The notes under the pieces: model-generated
Database searches by the model: none
The model's input: the letters and a program-made list of their open reading frames with translations, nothing else
What the model was told of the DNA's origin: nothing
In this document: in pieces, positions 9,126-18,457 of the stretch
Layout: each line of letters begins with the position of its first letter
Numbering within the stretch: position 1 is the stretch's first letter
Program-made: the position numbers and the translations under genes
NCBI GenBank assembly: GCA_028683735.1
Contig: JAQUHG010000001.1
Location: forward strand, 1 to 57,994
DNA: 57,994 nt
DNA from: Tolumonas sp.
GTDB taxonomy: Bacteria; Pseudomonadota; Gammaproteobacteria; Enterobacterales; Aeromonadaceae
Direction of reading: 5' to 3'

Positions 9126-9172
9126 ACCGCTTTATCACCGATAATGACCGCTTATTGCGCCATACAACCACT
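9126..9172 (+). promoter_or_regulatory. Three phased direct repeats, candidate BtsR operator
   Basis: ACCGCT at 9126-9131, ACCGCT at 9147-9152 and ACCACT at 9167-9172, start-to-start 21 and 20 bp, all on one helical face. As I recall, E. coli YehT/BtsR recognises paired ACC(G/A)CT repeats. TTGAAA at 9181-9186 could be the -35 element; the -10 is unclear. Confidence 0.62.
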
Positions 9173-9275
9173 CACTGGATTTGAAATGTTATTCCTGAAA
9201 ACCCTGTTCTAAGGTGAATCTGTCACACCAGAAAGGATCTGGTGCAGTATCAACTTACACTCAGGAGTAACACTC

Positions 9276-11096
9276 ATGACGCATGCGATTACATTTGTCA
9301 TCAGCGCACTGTGTATTCTTGCCATCTGTTATCGGTTTTACGGCATTTTCTTTGTTCGTAAAGTGCTGCAAGCCGATGACAGTCAGGTAACGCCCTCTCA
9401 TGCGTTAGCTGATGGCAAAAATTATGTTCCAACGAATCGTTGGGTTAACTTCGGTCAGCATTTTGCTGCGATTGCGGCTGCAGGCCCACTGGTTGGCCCC
9501 GTGCTGGCGGCACAATATGGCTATCTTCCGAGCTTCCTCTGGTTACTCATTGGTTGCGTAATTGGTGGTGCGGTACACGACACTGTCGTGCTGTTTGCTT
9601 CCATGAAATATCAGGGTAAGTCACTGTCGGAAGTAGCAAAAGCGGAACTGGGCCCAGTGGCAGGCTGGTGTACTGGTTTAGCGATGCTGTTCATCATCAC
9701 CATTACCATGGCGGGTTTATCGATGGTGGTGGTTCATGCCTTGGAACGCAATGCCTGGGGTACGTTTGCCGTCTTCATGACCATCCCGATTTCCATGCTG
9801 GTGGGTTTGTATCATAAAGCGACCGGTGATCTGAAGAACTCCTCGATTGTTGGTTTTATTGCAGTATTGGCCTGCGTATTTTTCGGCCCTTACATTCAGG
9901 GCACCGTATTCGGCGACTGGTTAACCCTGCACGAAACCACCATCAGTTTAGCGTTACCAATCTATGCGTTCTTCGCAACTGCACTGCCAGTTTGGTTGCT
10001 GTTAACTCCGCGCGGTTACATCTCTTCCTTCATGAAGATTGGCGTGTTTGGTGCGTTGATTATCGGTGTGGTGTTTATCAACCCTGAAATTCAATTCCCT
10101 GCACTGACTCAATTTATTCATGGTGGTGGCCCGGTTCTGGGCGGCCCGGTATGGCCGTTCATCTCTATCACCATTGCTTGTGGCGCGATCTCTGGTTTCC
10201 ATGCCTTTATTGGTTCAGGCACCACCCCTAAATTGGTCGATAAATGGAGTGATATTCTGCCGGTTGCCTTTGGTGCCATGTTGGCGGAATGTGTGGTTGG
10301 TGTAATGGCACTGATTGCCGCAACCGCCTTACACCCTGCTGATTATTTCGCGATCAACTCATCACCTGCTGCGTTTGCTAATCTGGGTATGAACGTGGTT
10401 GATTTGCCACAACTGTCGAAAGAAATTGGTTTAGATCTGTATGGTCGTACTGGTGGTGCCGTAACACTGGCTGTTGGTATGTCTTACATCTTCACTAAAA
10501 TTAGCTGGTTCAGCTCACTGTCTTCTTATTTCTTCCAGTTCGTGGTTATGTTTGAAGCGGTATTCATTCTGACTGCCGTTGACTCAGGCACTCGTGTATC
10601 CCGCTATTTGATTCAAGATTTCTTCGGTGAATTTTATGCGCCATTAAAACGCATTGATTGGATGCCCGGTGCTATTGGCGCGAGCATACTGGCTTGTCTG
10701 ATGTGGGGTTATCTGCTGATGTCTGGCGATATTGGCTCAGTATGGGCACTGTTCGGGGTTTCTAATCAGCTGATGGCATCTGTAGGCCTGATAATTGGCA
10801 CCACCATCATCCTGCGGTTATCCACTAAACGTCGTTATGCACTGACCTGTTTGATTCCATTATCTTATCTGTTTGTAACCGTACAATATGCCGGTTACTG
10901 GATGATAAAAAATGTGTACTTCAACCCAGTAGCTAAAGGTTACAACATTTTTAACGGTTGTATCTCTATCATCATGCTGGTGCTGGGTATCATCATCCTG
11001 ATCTCAGCCATGCGGAAATGGAAGGAACTGTTGAGCAAATCACCAGCTCAACGCCGTGCAGCCGCCACAGAAACAGTAGCACAACAACTCAGTTAA
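9276..11096 (+). CDS. cstA: CstA/BtsT-family carbon-starvation carrier, probable pyruvate transporter
   Basis: A 606-residue polytopic inner-membrane protein of the CstA family. The N-terminal block has YRFYGIFF, DGKNYVPTNRW, FGQHFAAIAAAGPLVGPVLA and a histidine in VIGGAVHDTVVLF. At least 14 hydrophobic segments follow. It is shorter than E. coli CstA and BtsT (about 700-716 residues). In E. coli the BtsSR system switches on btsT, a pyruvate/proton symporter. Here the carrier sits directly after the two-component genes with a candidate operator between, which supports a pyruvate role. Peptide uptake is the alternative function suggested for CstA. Confidence 0.87.
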   Translation: MTHAITFVISALCILAICYRFYGIFFVRKVLQADDSQVTPSHALADGKNYVPTNRWVNFGQHFAAIAAAGPLVGPVLAAQYGYLPSFLWLLIGCVIGGAVHDTVVLFASMKYQGKSLSEVAKAELGPVAGWCTGLAMLFIITITMAGLSMVVVHALERNAWGTFAVFMTIPISMLVGLYHKATGDLKNSSIVGFIAVLACVFFGPYIQGTVFGDWLTLHETTISLALPIYAFFATALPVWLLLTPRGYISSFMKIGVFGALIIGVVFINPEIQFPALTQFIHGGGPVLGGPVWPFISITIACGAISGFHAFIGSGTTPKLVDKWSDILPVAFGAMLAECVVGVMALIAATALHPADYFAINSSPAAFANLGMNVVDLPQLSKEIGLDLYGRTGGAVTLAVGMSYIFTKISWFSSLSSYFFQFVVMFEAVFILTAVDSGTRVSRYLIQDFFGEFYAPLKRIDWMPGAIGASILACLMWGYLLMSGDIGSVWALFGVSNQLMASVGLIIGTTIILRLSTKRRYALTCLIPLSYLFVTVQYAGYWMIKNVYFNPVAKGYNIFNGCISIIMLVLGIIILISAMRKWKELLSKSPAQRRAAATETVAQQLS

Positions 11097-11117
11097 AACG
11101 CACGAACGCTAAATAGC

Positions 11118-11145
11118 AAAACGGCCCGTTATGGGCCGTTTTTAT
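11118..11145. terminator. Terminator between convergent cstA and ackA
   Basis: Stem AAAACGGCCC (11118-11127) with GGGCCGTTTT (11133-11142), loop GTTAT, followed by T residues on the plus strand. It can serve cstA and, less strongly, ackA from the other side. Confidence 0.85.
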
Positions 11146-11163
11146 TGTTGCTATACACTAAAC

Positions 11164-12372
11164 TTATTTAGCGAATTCAGCAGCACCTTGGGCAATAACC
11201 AGCTCTTCGTTAGTTGGAATAACGAACGCTTTAGTGCTATCAGCCGCAGTGATCAAGCCTGAGTTACCGAAACGAGCAGCCGCATTTGCAGCAGCGTCTT
11301 CAACAAAGCCGAAACCTTCCAGTAATTTCAGCACAGCGCTGCGCATTGGCATTGAGTTTTCACCGATACCGCCAGTGAAGATCAGCGCATCAACTTTACC
11401 GACGGCAACATAGTAAGATGCAATGTATTTCGCTAGGCGATAGCAGAAAATATCAAACGCCAGTTTGCACTGTTCGTCGCCTTGCTCAACGCCTTCAATG
11501 ACACCACGGAAATCGCTGGTTTTACCAGACAGACCCAGCAGACCTGATTTTTTGTTCAGCGTGTCACGAACATCTTCTACGGTGTAACCCAAGGTATCAA
11601 TCAGGAAGAACACGATAGATGGATCGATATCACCACAACGGGTACCCATTACGATACCTTCCAGTGGGGTTAGACCCATACTGGTATCAACACATTTACC
11701 ATTTTTGATAGCACTAACCGAACCACCATTACCCAAATGTGCAGTAATGATATTGGTCTCAGACATTGGTTTACCCAACAGCTTCGCCGCTTCAGTAGTG
11801 ACATAGTAGTGGCTGGTACCGTGGGCGCCATAACGACGAATAGCGTGTTCTTTGTAAAGCTCATTAGGGAGCGGATACATGAACGCTTTCGGCGGCATAG
11901 TCTGGTGGAAAGCAGTATCAAAAATAGCGACGTGAGGCAGCGCAGAGAAGAGACGACGAGCAGCAGCGATACCGAGCAAGTGCGCTGGATTGTGCAGTGG
12001 TGCCAGAGGAATGCATTGCTCAATGCCTTTAACCACTTCATCGGTGATCAATGTTGGGTGGGTAAACAGTTCACCACCAGAAACGACACGGTGACCAACA
12101 GCGATAAAAGATTTAATCAGCTCAGGTTTACCTTCAAGAATTTGCTCTTCAAGATAAGTTAACGCCACAGTATGGTTTGCACCGGCTGGCAAAGCTGCTT
12201 TTTTCTTGTCGTCTTCACCGAAACGCCAGCTGATTTGCGCTTCAGGCAAACCCAGTGCTTCCGCTAAACCAGTAAGATATTGATTACCGGTTACAGGATC
12301 GACAATGGCAAACTTCAGAGATGAACTACCACAGTTAACAACCAGAACGGTTGGATTGATTGTTGCTTCCAT
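11164..12372 (-). CDS. ackA: Acetate kinase
   Basis: Reversible acetyl phosphate + ADP to acetate + ATP, in the cytoplasm. The 402-residue length is standard. Motifs are the N-terminal [18 protein letters not shown]-type [49 protein letters not shown] and [13 protein letters not shown], all in order. The start is the ATG after GAGGA. The usual partner pta is not adjacent here: upstream are about 500 non-coding bases, and the converging neighbour is the pyruvate-type carrier. That neighbourhood links pyruvate uptake to acetate overflow, which is inference. Confidence 0.97.
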   Translation of the reverse strand: MEATINPTVLVVNCGSSSLKFAIVDPVTGNQYLTGLAEALGLPEAQISWRFGEDDKKKAALPAGANHTVALTYLEEQILEGKPELIKSFIAVGHRVVSGGELFTHPTLITDEVVKGIEQCIPLAPLHNPAHLLGIAAARRLFSALPHVAIFDTAFHQTMPPKAFMYPLPNELYKEHAIRRYGAHGTSHYYVTTEAAKLLGKPMSETNIITAHLGNGGSVSAIKNGKCVDTSMGLTPLEGIVMGTRCGDIDPSIVFFLIDTLGYTVEDVRDTLNKKSGLLGLSGKTSDFRGVIEGVEQGDEQCKLAFDIFCYRLAKYIASYYVAVGKVDALIFTGGIGENSMPMRSAVLKLLEGFGFVEDAAANAAARFGNSGLITAADSTKAFVIPTNEELVIAQGAAEFAK

Positions 12373-12899
12373 TCTTTCCTCGCATTGCTTTCAGACGCGT
12401 AGCGTCAAAGCGGTTCAAGGTCAGGGCGAACGACACATCATCGTTCAGCGATGGCCTGCTAAAGGTAACGTCTAAAAACTGGCTCAACCACTTATGTTCA
12501 TTATGTTCGTGCTTACTGAGCATAAGTTTCAGCTTTTAGATGCAGCCTGAAATTCCTGCAAAACTACATAATGCAGTTCCGACAGCTCTCATCGCCAAGC
12601 ATCATTTTTTATGCCAATCCACCAGAACAAACATATCCACCATCAATGCCCACAAATACAGAGTATAAATACGCTTATCTGGGTTTTTCCTTGTATAAAA
12701 GAGTGCAATAAATCACACATACATCAACAAGATGTTTTGTTACTGTCGGCTTTAGCACAATAAATTGGTAAGACCAATGAATGACTAACTTGACAGCTTA
12801 TTCTCCCCTATTCCTGCCGACGAGTCACCTATTTCACAATGAATTAAATTGCCGTTAATGCTGATAGATGATTTAGATCATTTTTCGCTGAACACCTAG
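12373..12899. other. 527-bp intergenic region upstream of ackA
   Basis: No convincing gene. The left part presumably carries the ackA promoter and leader on the minus strand, but I could not assign a -35/-10 pair with normal spacing. The right part is the 3' flank of the HAD gene, without a clear terminator. An FNR-like palindrome, ATGATTTAGATCAT, lies at 12868-12881 but is misplaced for ackA control. Confidence 0.5.
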
Positions 12900-13499
12900 C
12901 TACTCAGGCCATGATATATAGCTTTTCAGCTCATCTCTGGCTTGGATTGCCGAATGGAAATGGATACTTTTTATACCTAAACTTTCTGCAGTTTTAACAT
13001 TAGCCAGTGAATCATCGATGAAAATACAATCAGAATTGGTCAGACCATTTTGATTAAGCAAATATTCATATATTGCAGGATCAGGCTTAATCAATTTAAC
13101 CTCCGCGGAGATCACTTTCGCGTCAAATTCACCCCAGAATGATGCAGTTTCTGCTAAATATGCCGCATTATCGTGCCCCATATTGGATAATGCATAAATG
13201 CCATGTCCCGCTTGTTTAAGCTGTTTCAACAGAAGGATGCTTTCAGGAATAGGGGTTAGTGAGGCAGGGACAGCGTGATATATAGCAGCAACAATATCTT
13301 CGTCTATATCAGTTCGCTCTACAGCGCGCTGAATGACTTCAGGAATGGTCAGCGAACCTCGGTCGATTTCATGCCAATCCTGATGGGCAAACAAATGTTC
13401 TGCCACTCTTACCGCGCCGGGCGTTGTGATCACTGAGCGCACAATTTCTACCGGATCCCATTTCACCAACACGTTGCCAATATCAAAAATAATATTCAT
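12900..13499 (-). CDS. HAD-superfamily phosphatase, YihX-like
   Basis: A 199-residue cytoplasmic hydrolase. Motif I is FDIGNVLVKWD, in which the second acidic residue of the usual DxD is replaced by N, as in YihX-type members. Motif II is LSNMGH, motif III the lysine in VKLIKPDPAIYEYLL, and motif IV FIDDSLANV. The cap domain after residue 15 is helical (subfamily IA). I prefer ATG 13499 (MNIIFDIGN), preceded by GAGGA, over an in-frame ATG four codons earlier. E. coli YihX hydrolyses glucose 1-phosphate; the substrate here is not determined by sequence. It is transcribed away from serA. Confidence 0.85.
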   Translation of the reverse strand: MNIIFDIGNVLVKWDPVEIVRSVITTPGAVRVAEHLFAHQDWHEIDRGSLTIPEVIQRAVERTDIDEDIVAAIYHAVPASLTPIPESILLLKQLKQAGHGIYALSNMGHDNAAYLAETASFWGEFDAKVISAEVKLIKPDPAIYEYLLNQNGLTNSDCIFIDDSLANVKTAESLGIKSIHFHSAIQARDELKSYISWPE

Positions 13500-13644
13500 A
13501 ACTATCCTCATCGCTTATTGTCGATAACCATATGACCAACCTGCTGCAGAGTCCAGCGTGTTAGTTCAGAATGTGTTTAAGGTACACGTTTTGCATGGTT
13601 TTCGTGATATAGGTAATTCGAGTTACACCTATAGAAAATTTGTA

Positions 13645-13721
13645 TTACGCAAAGGCATTCTTCCTTGGCGCAGCCTCCCCTTTTTTGTTAATTTACTACG
13701 CAATCCAATGACGTTGCGTAA
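13645..13721. promoter_or_regulatory. Repeated TTACGCAA motif upstream of serA
   Basis: TTACGCAA at 13645-13652, and an inverted pair TACGCAA (13697-13703) and TTGCGTA (13714-13720) spaced by 10 bp, all within 95 bases of the serA start. The last half-site is just before the GGGAG ribosome site, so binding would block expression. The regulator is unknown. Confidence 0.4.
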
Positions 13722-13735
13722 AAGGGAGCGCTGAC

Positions 13736-14968
13736 ATGACCAAATATTCTCTGGATAAGGACAAGATCAAGGTATTACTGCTGGAAGGTGTGCATCCAAA
13801 CTCAGTAGATAATTTCAAATCTGCTGGTTACACCAATGTGGAATATGTGAAAGGTTCACTGGAAGAAGAAGCGCTGATCGAAAAAATCCGCGATGTACAC
13901 TTCATTGGTATCCGCTCTCGTACTCACCTGACTGAACGTGTTCTTGATGCAGCACAGAAACTGGTCTCTATCGGTTGTTTCTGTATCGGCACCAACCAAG
14001 TTGATCTGGCCGCAGCAGAAAAACGCGGTATTCCTGTATTCAACGCTCCATTCTCTAACACTCGCAGCGTTGCTGAACTGGTGTTGGGCGAAATTCTGTT
14101 GCTGCTGCGTGGCATTCCGCATAAAAACGCTGGCGCACATCGTGGTGATTGGGATAAGAGTGCAACAAACTCTGTTGAAGCGCGTGGCAAAAAATTAGGT
14201 ATCGTCGGTTACGGCCATATCGGTAGCCAGTTGAGTGTTATCGCAGAAAGCATTGGTTTGAAAGTTTTTTACTACGACATCGAAAACAAACTGTCTATGG
14301 GTAACGCTATTCAGGTAGCTACCATGGATGAATTGTTAGCGCAGTCTGATGTGATCACTCTGCATGTACCAGAAACAGCGTCTACTAAAGATATGTTTGG
14401 TGCAGAACAGTTCGCGAAAATGAAAAAGAACTCTATTTTCATCAACGCAGCACGCGGAACCGTCGTGAAAATTGATGATCTGGCTGATGCTCTGGAAAGT
14501 GGTCATCTGGCTGGTGCAGCTATCGACGTATTCCCGGTTGAACCAAAAGCCAATGGCGAACGCTTTGTTTCTCCACTGCAGAAATTTGATAACGTGATCC
14601 TGACTCCGCACATCGGTGGTTCTACTGAAGAAGCGCAGGAAAATATCGGGATCGAAGTTTCCAGCAAACTGATCAAATACTCAGATAACGGTTCAACACT
14701 GTCTGCGGTTAACTTCCCTGAAGTATCACTGCCAGAACTGGGTCGTAAAACCAGCCGTCTGCTGCACATTCACCGCAATCAGCCAGGTGTTCTGAATAAG
14801 ATCAACCAGGCATTTGCTGATGAAGGTATCAACATTGCTGGTCAGTTCCTGCAAACCAACGCCAACATCGGTTACGTGGTGATTGAAGTGGAAACTGAAC
14901 ACAGTGATATCGCGCTGGCACGTCTGAAAGAAATTGATGGCACATTAAAAGCACGTATTCTGTTCTAA
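13736..14968 (+). CDS. serA: D-3-phosphoglycerate dehydrogenase
   Basis: First committed step of serine synthesis: 3-phosphoglycerate + NAD to 3-phosphohydroxypyruvate. The 410 residues match E. coli SerA length and order. They comprise an N-terminal substrate domain, the NAD-binding motif LGIVGYGHIGSQLS (near residue 157), INAARGTVV, the catalytic HIGGSTEEAQENIG, and a C-terminal ACT domain (LLHIHRNQPGVLNKIN onward) that mediates serine feedback inhibition in the family. The ATG follows GGGAG. It stands alone as a transcription unit with its own terminator. Confidence 0.97.
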   Translation: MTKYSLDKDKIKVLLLEGVHPNSVDNFKSAGYTNVEYVKGSLEEEALIEKIRDVHFIGIRSRTHLTERVLDAAQKLVSIGCFCIGTNQVDLAAAEKRGIPVFNAPFSNTRSVAELVLGEILLLLRGIPHKNAGAHRGDWDKSATNSVEARGKKLGIVGYGHIGSQLSVIAESIGLKVFYYDIENKLSMGNAIQVATMDELLAQSDVITLHVPETASTKDMFGAEQFAKMKKNSIFINAARGTVVKIDDLADALESGHLAGAAIDVFPVEPKANGERFVSPLQKFDNVILTPHIGGSTEEAQENIGIEVSSKLIKYSDNGSTLSAVNFPEVSLPELGRKTSRLLHIHRNQPGVLNKINQAFADEGINIAGQFLQTNANIGYVVIEVETEHSDIALARLKEIDGTLKARILF

Positions 14969-15001
14969 TTTGCCGTTATAGCTACCTTAACAGTAGCAGT
15001 T

Positions 15002-15029
15002 AAAAGCCTGACTCATGTCAGGCTTTTTT
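15002..15029 (+). terminator. serA terminator
   Basis: An 11-bp stem AAAAGCCTGAC/GTCAGGCTTTT with a TCAT loop and a run of six T residues, 34 bases after the serA stop. Confidence 0.92.
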
Positions 15030-15060
15030 ATGAATAAAAATCAGTGATATAACGACTATA

Positions 15061-15097
15061 AAAAAAGGCCATCCATTACATACGGGTGGCCTTTTTT
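15061..15097. terminator. aroA terminator (bidirectional form)
   Basis: A stem of 14 pairs including one G-T pair (15061-15074 with 15084-15097), core GGCCATCC/GGGTGGCC, with A and T runs on both sides. It lies 20 bases beyond the aroA stop on the minus strand. Confidence 0.9.
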
Positions 15098-15116
15098 ATA
15101 TTTCAGAAGTCAGCTA

Positions 15117-16400
15117 TCAGTGTTGAGATATTGATGCAAACTTAGTGAAATAATCAGGGAAGGTTTTTGAAGTGCAACCCGGATCATTAATGGTCACCGG
15201 TGTATCACTCAATGCCACCAGCGAGAAACACATCGCGATACGATGATCGTTATAGGTATCAATCGCTGCATGTTTCAATTCGGTAGCTGGTGTGATTTCA
15301 ATGAAATCGTGCCCTTCTACTACTTCCGCTCCGACTTTACGTAACTCAGTAGCCATGGCGCTCAGACGATCGGTTTCTTTGACACGCCAGTTATAAATAT
15401 TACGAATGGCGGTTTTACCTTTCGCGAACAAGGCAGCAGTCGCAATGGTCATCGCCGCATCAGGGATCTGATTCAGATCTAAATCAACAGCTTGCAGTTC
15501 GCCCACATTTTCCGCTTCGATGAAATCATCACCCCAGGTAATTTTCGCACCCATTTTTTCCAGCACGTCAGCAAAACGAATATCACCCTGGATACTGTCT
15601 TTACCAATACCAGTTACACGTACTTTGCCTTTAATCGCGCCAGCAGCCAGGAAATAGGAAGCAGAAGAGGCATCACCTTCCACCAAAAATTTACCCGGAG
15701 AAATATAAGTCTGATTGCCGCGCACATAGAACACCTGATAATTGTCGTGCTCTACGGTCACACCAAACTGTTTCATGATGTGCAGCGTGATATCAATGTA
15801 TGGTTTAGAAACCAGCTCACCACGAATGCGAATGCGTACATCACCGGAGGCCAGTGGTGCAGCCATCAGGAATGCGGTCAGGAATTGGCTCGACACGGAA
15901 CCGTCAATAACGACTTCCCCACCCCACAGGCCTTTGCCTTCAATCGTGAGTGGTGGATAACCTTCTTTTTTCAGGTAATGAATATGAGCACCAGCCTGAC
16001 GTAATGCATCGACCAGATGAGCAATTGGGCGCTCTTCCATACGAGGTTCGCCAGTCAGCGTAAATTCACCATTACTCAGGCAAAGAGCGGCACATAAAGG
16101 ACGCATCGCTGTACCGGCATTTCCCAGGAATAAACTGACAGGTTCAGCTGAAGAGAACGAACGCCCTAAACCATGCACTGTACAGGCAGTTTTATCTGCA
16201 GAAAGTTCATATTTGACACCCAAAGTTTTCAGGGCATTCAGCATATGGCGAATATCATCGCTATCCAGCAGATTAGTCAGGCAGGTCGTTCCACGAGCCA
16301 GTGCCGCCAGCAATAATGCACGATTGGAAACGCTCTTGGATCCAGGCAGGTTAACCGTCCCTTCAACGCGCGCAATCGGTTCCAGAGTCAGGGTTTTCAT
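15117..16400 (-). CDS. aroA: 5-enolpyruvylshikimate-3-phosphate (EPSP) synthase
   Basis: Sixth shikimate-pathway step: shikimate 3-phosphate + PEP to EPSP. The 427 residues match E. coli AroA. Signature regions are [35 protein letters not shown] (the PEP-binding segment), [17 protein letters not shown] and [20 protein letters not shown], with SLVALSD near the end. The glycine and proline pattern in [10 protein letters not shown] is that of the glyphosate-sensitive class I enzyme. It follows serC on the same strand, as in the enterobacterial serC-aroA operon, with a hairpin in the 171-base gap. Confidence 0.97.
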   Translation of the reverse strand: MKTLTLEPIARVEGTVNLPGSKSVSNRALLLAALARGTTCLTNLLDSDDIRHMLNALKTLGVKYELSADKTACTVHGLGRSFSSAEPVSLFLGNAGTAMRPLCAALCLSNGEFTLTGEPRMEERPIAHLVDALRQAGAHIHYLKKEGYPPLTIEGKGLWGGEVVIDGSVSSQFLTAFLMAAPLASGDVRIRIRGELVSKPYIDITLHIMKQFGVTVEHDNYQVFYVRGNQTYISPGKFLVEGDASSASYFLAAGAIKGKVRVTGIGKDSIQGDIRFADVLEKMGAKITWGDDFIEAENVGELQAVDLDLNQIPDAAMTIATAALFAKGKTAIRNIYNWRVKETDRLSAMATELRKVGAEVVEGHDFIEITPATELKHAAIDTYNDHRIAMCFSLVALSDTPVTINDPGCTSKTFPDYFTKFASISQH

Positions 16401-16460
16401 AATATTCCTGTTACAACGAAAAATTCTTATTGTTCGGGCAATGAGCGACGCTCATGCATT

Positions 16461-16495
16461 CCGCATAAAAATAACGCCGGATAATCCGGCGTTAT
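16461..16495 (-). terminator. Hairpin with U-rich flank between serC and aroA
   Basis: A 12-bp perfect inverted repeat ATAACGCCGGAT (16471-16482) and ATCCGGCGTTAT (16484-16495), followed on the minus strand by a short U-run (16467-16470). It probably acts as a partial terminator reducing aroA relative to serC. Confidence 0.65.
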
Positions 16496-16571
16496 CCTCT
16501 TCTTTTATTTTACACTGCAGCGCGGAGGAACGCCGTCTTAAATCACATTAGATTTCAGACTGATTTGTTGC

Positions 16572-17657
16572 TTAAGCGTGTTTCTTAGCAAACTCGTCCA
16601 TAAAGCTAACCAACGCTTTAACACCTTCCAGCGGCATTGCGTTGTAGATACTCGCACGCATACCACCCGCGATACGGTGACCTTTCAGCGCCATCAAACC
16701 AGCCGCTTTCGATTCAGTCAGGAATGCTGCGTCCAGCTCTGGATTGGCCAGATGGAAAGCAACGTTCATGCGTGAACGGCATTTTGGATCAACGTTGTTG
16801 CTGTAAAAAGAGCTGTTATCGATGTAGTTATACAGATAATCGGCTTTTTCCTGATTCAGCTTATTCATGGCTTCTAAGCCACCAATGCGTTTCAGCCATT
16901 TGAACACCAAACCCGCCAGATACCATGCATAAGTTGGTGGCGTGTTGAACATGGAGTCGTTTTCAGCCGTCAGTTTGTAATCAAAAATAGCTGGCACATC
17001 TGCGCGAGCTTGATTCAACAGATCGTCACGAACAATGGCAATACACAGACCAGAAGGGCCGATATTCTTTTGTGCACCAGCGTAGATGATACCGAACTTA
17101 GAAACATCGATCGGGCGAGAAAGAATAGTAGAAGAAAGATCGGCCACTAAAGGAATATCACCAGTATCAGGAATATCGAACATTTCGATACCTTCAATGG
17201 TTTCATTCGGACAGTAGTGAACATAAGCAGCATCGGCACGGAACTGTGGTTTTTCGATCAGTGTAAAACGGCCTTGTTCATCTTTCTGCACGCCTGCAAC
17301 GGCAACGGCATCCGCATATTTATGTGCTTCAGTCAGTGCCGCTTTCGACCATACGCCAGAGATCAGGTAATCCGCTTTTTTGTTGTCGCCACCCAGCAGA
17401 TTCAACGGAACTGCTGCGAATTGACCACGACCACCGCCATGCATGAACAATACTTTATAGTTATCCGGTATATTCAGCAGATCGCGCAGATCCTGCTCAG
17501 CTTCTGCGGCCAGCGCCATGAACTCTTTGCCACGGTGGGAGATTTCCATCACAGAAACACCTAAACCAGCGAAATCAATGAATTCGCTTTGTGCTTGCTG
17601 CATCACTTCCACCGGCAACATAGCCGGACCAGCACAGAAATTGTACACTTTCTTCAT
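16572..17657 (-). CDS. serC: Phosphoserine aminotransferase
   Basis: PLP enzyme converting 3-phosphohydroxypyruvate and glutamate to phosphoserine; it also serves pyridoxine synthesis. The 361 residues begin [16 protein letters not shown], and the sequence has [52 protein letters not shown] and the Schiff-base lysine in [13 protein letters not shown]. The C-terminal [16 protein letters not shown] is also typical. Its operon partner downstream is aroA, so serine and chorismate supply are linked as in E. coli. Confidence 0.97.
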   Translation of the reverse strand: MKKVYNFCAGPAMLPVEVMQQAQSEFIDFAGLGVSVMEISHRGKEFMALAAEAEQDLRDLLNIPDNYKVLFMHGGGRGQFAAVPLNLLGGDNKKADYLISGVWSKAALTEAHKYADAVAVAGVQKDEQGRFTLIEKPQFRADAAYVHYCPNETIEGIEMFDIPDTGDIPLVADLSSTILSRPIDVSKFGIIYAGAQKNIGPSGLCIAIVRDDLLNQARADVPAIFDYKLTAENDSMFNTPPTYAWYLAGLVFKWLKRIGGLEAMNKLNQEKADYLYNYIDNSSFYSNNVDPKCRSRMNVAFHLANPELDAAFLTESKAAGLMALKGHRIAGGMRASIYNAMPLEGVKALVSFMDEFAKKHA

Positions 17658-17799
17658 AATGTCCTTATACCTCAGCGTTTTATAGCTAAATAATAAAGTG
17701 AAACTGCCAGCCGAAAAAAACGACCAGATTTGATCTTGATCTCATCATACAACATTGCGCAGGCAGGAAAGGAGCGGTTTTTTGATTTTAGTTATCAAT

Positions 17800-17838
17800 A
17801 AAAAATCCGAAGCCGACCATTGGTCTGACTTCGGATTG
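17800..17838 (-). terminator. Terminator of the small secreted-protein gene
   Basis: Outer stem AATCCGAAG (17805-17813) with CTTCGGATT (17830-17838) and an inner GACCATTGGTC hairpin, with an A-run on the left that reads as a U-tract on the minus strand. Confidence 0.85.
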
Positions 17839-17864
17839 TTCTTATACTCTCGGCCTTGATTTTG

Positions 17865-18278
17865 TTAGTTCTTACCTTTTCCAGATCCTTTACCGCCGTT
17901 ATTCATCATTCCGCCACCCATTCCCATGCCTGTCGCTTTACCATTCCCAATACCTTGTCCATTCATCATCGGAGTATCAGGTAAGGTCACGCCTTTGGCT
18001 TTAGCACGTTCCAACATCAGTTCCCGATGTTCAAGACGGATTTTCTGACGTTCTTCTTCTGTGGTGGCATTTCTCATTTGAGAGCGGAAAGCTGTTCGCT
18101 CTTCAGCGGTCATTAACTGATATCCAAAGATAGTCTCTTTTTCAGCAGGAACAGCTGGTGTCGCAGGCACGGCAGGAGTAGCAGGCACTGCTGGTGTTGC
18201 TTTTTCTGCCGCCAGACTTACACACGGGAGCAATATCAAACCGAACAATGCAGATTTGATAAACATATTTGATCGCAT
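17865..18278 (-). CDS. Small exported protein with Pro-Ala repeats and a Gly/Met-rich tail
   Basis: Function unknown. The 137 residues have a signal peptide (MFIKSALFGLILLPCVSLA, cleavage near AA), then a degenerate ATPAVP repeat occurring three times (about residues 28-45). A charged helical core follows with MTAEERTAFRSQMRNATTEE and RLEHRELMLERAKAKG, a pattern I associate with Spy/LTXXQ-like periplasmic proteins; that likeness is weak. The last 25 residues are Gly, Met, Asn and Lys rich (GMGMGGGMMN, KGSGKGKN). The start is set by GAGGAG upstream of the ATG at 18278. It diverges from the lipid-transport operon. Confidence 0.75.
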   Translation of the reverse strand: MRSNMFIKSALFGLILLPCVSLAAEKATPAVPATPAVPATPAVPAEKETIFGYQLMTAEERTAFRSQMRNATTEEERQKIRLEHRELMLERAKAKGVTLPDTPMMNGQGIGNGKATGMGMGGGMMNNGGKGSGKGKN

Positions 18279-18340
18279 TTTAAACTCCTCTACTTTACGA
18301 AGAGAAAAAGAGTTGTTCGCATTCAGATGAATGTCATCGT

Positions 18341-18425
18341 AAGTATAGTTTACTTAAATTAACAATTCCTAATTTAAATGAACACTTACCCACTCACTAC
18401 GCTTAAATCAACACTAACTATACTT
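18341..18425. promoter_or_regulatory. Mirror-image decamers in the divergent promoter region
   Basis: AAGTATAGTT (18341-18350) and its exact reverse complement AACTATACTT (18416-18425) face each other. Each contains a TATACT that could be the -10 of the gene on its side. They may be paired -10 elements or a shared operator; -35 matches are poor on both sides. Confidence 0.4.
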
Positions 18426-18457
18426 ATTACAGACTTGAATGAAATCAGGGGAAGCCT

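Noticed and set aside
12335..12523. 62-codon open frame on the minus strand upstream of and overlapping ackA
   Set aside because: It overlaps the ackA start in another frame, has no ribosome site and no protein-like pattern; treated as chance.
12868..12881. ATGATTTAGATCAT resembling an FNR or CRP half-palindrome
   Set aside because: Outer consensus bases are wrong, and it lies just past the HAD gene stop, about 500 bases from ackA.
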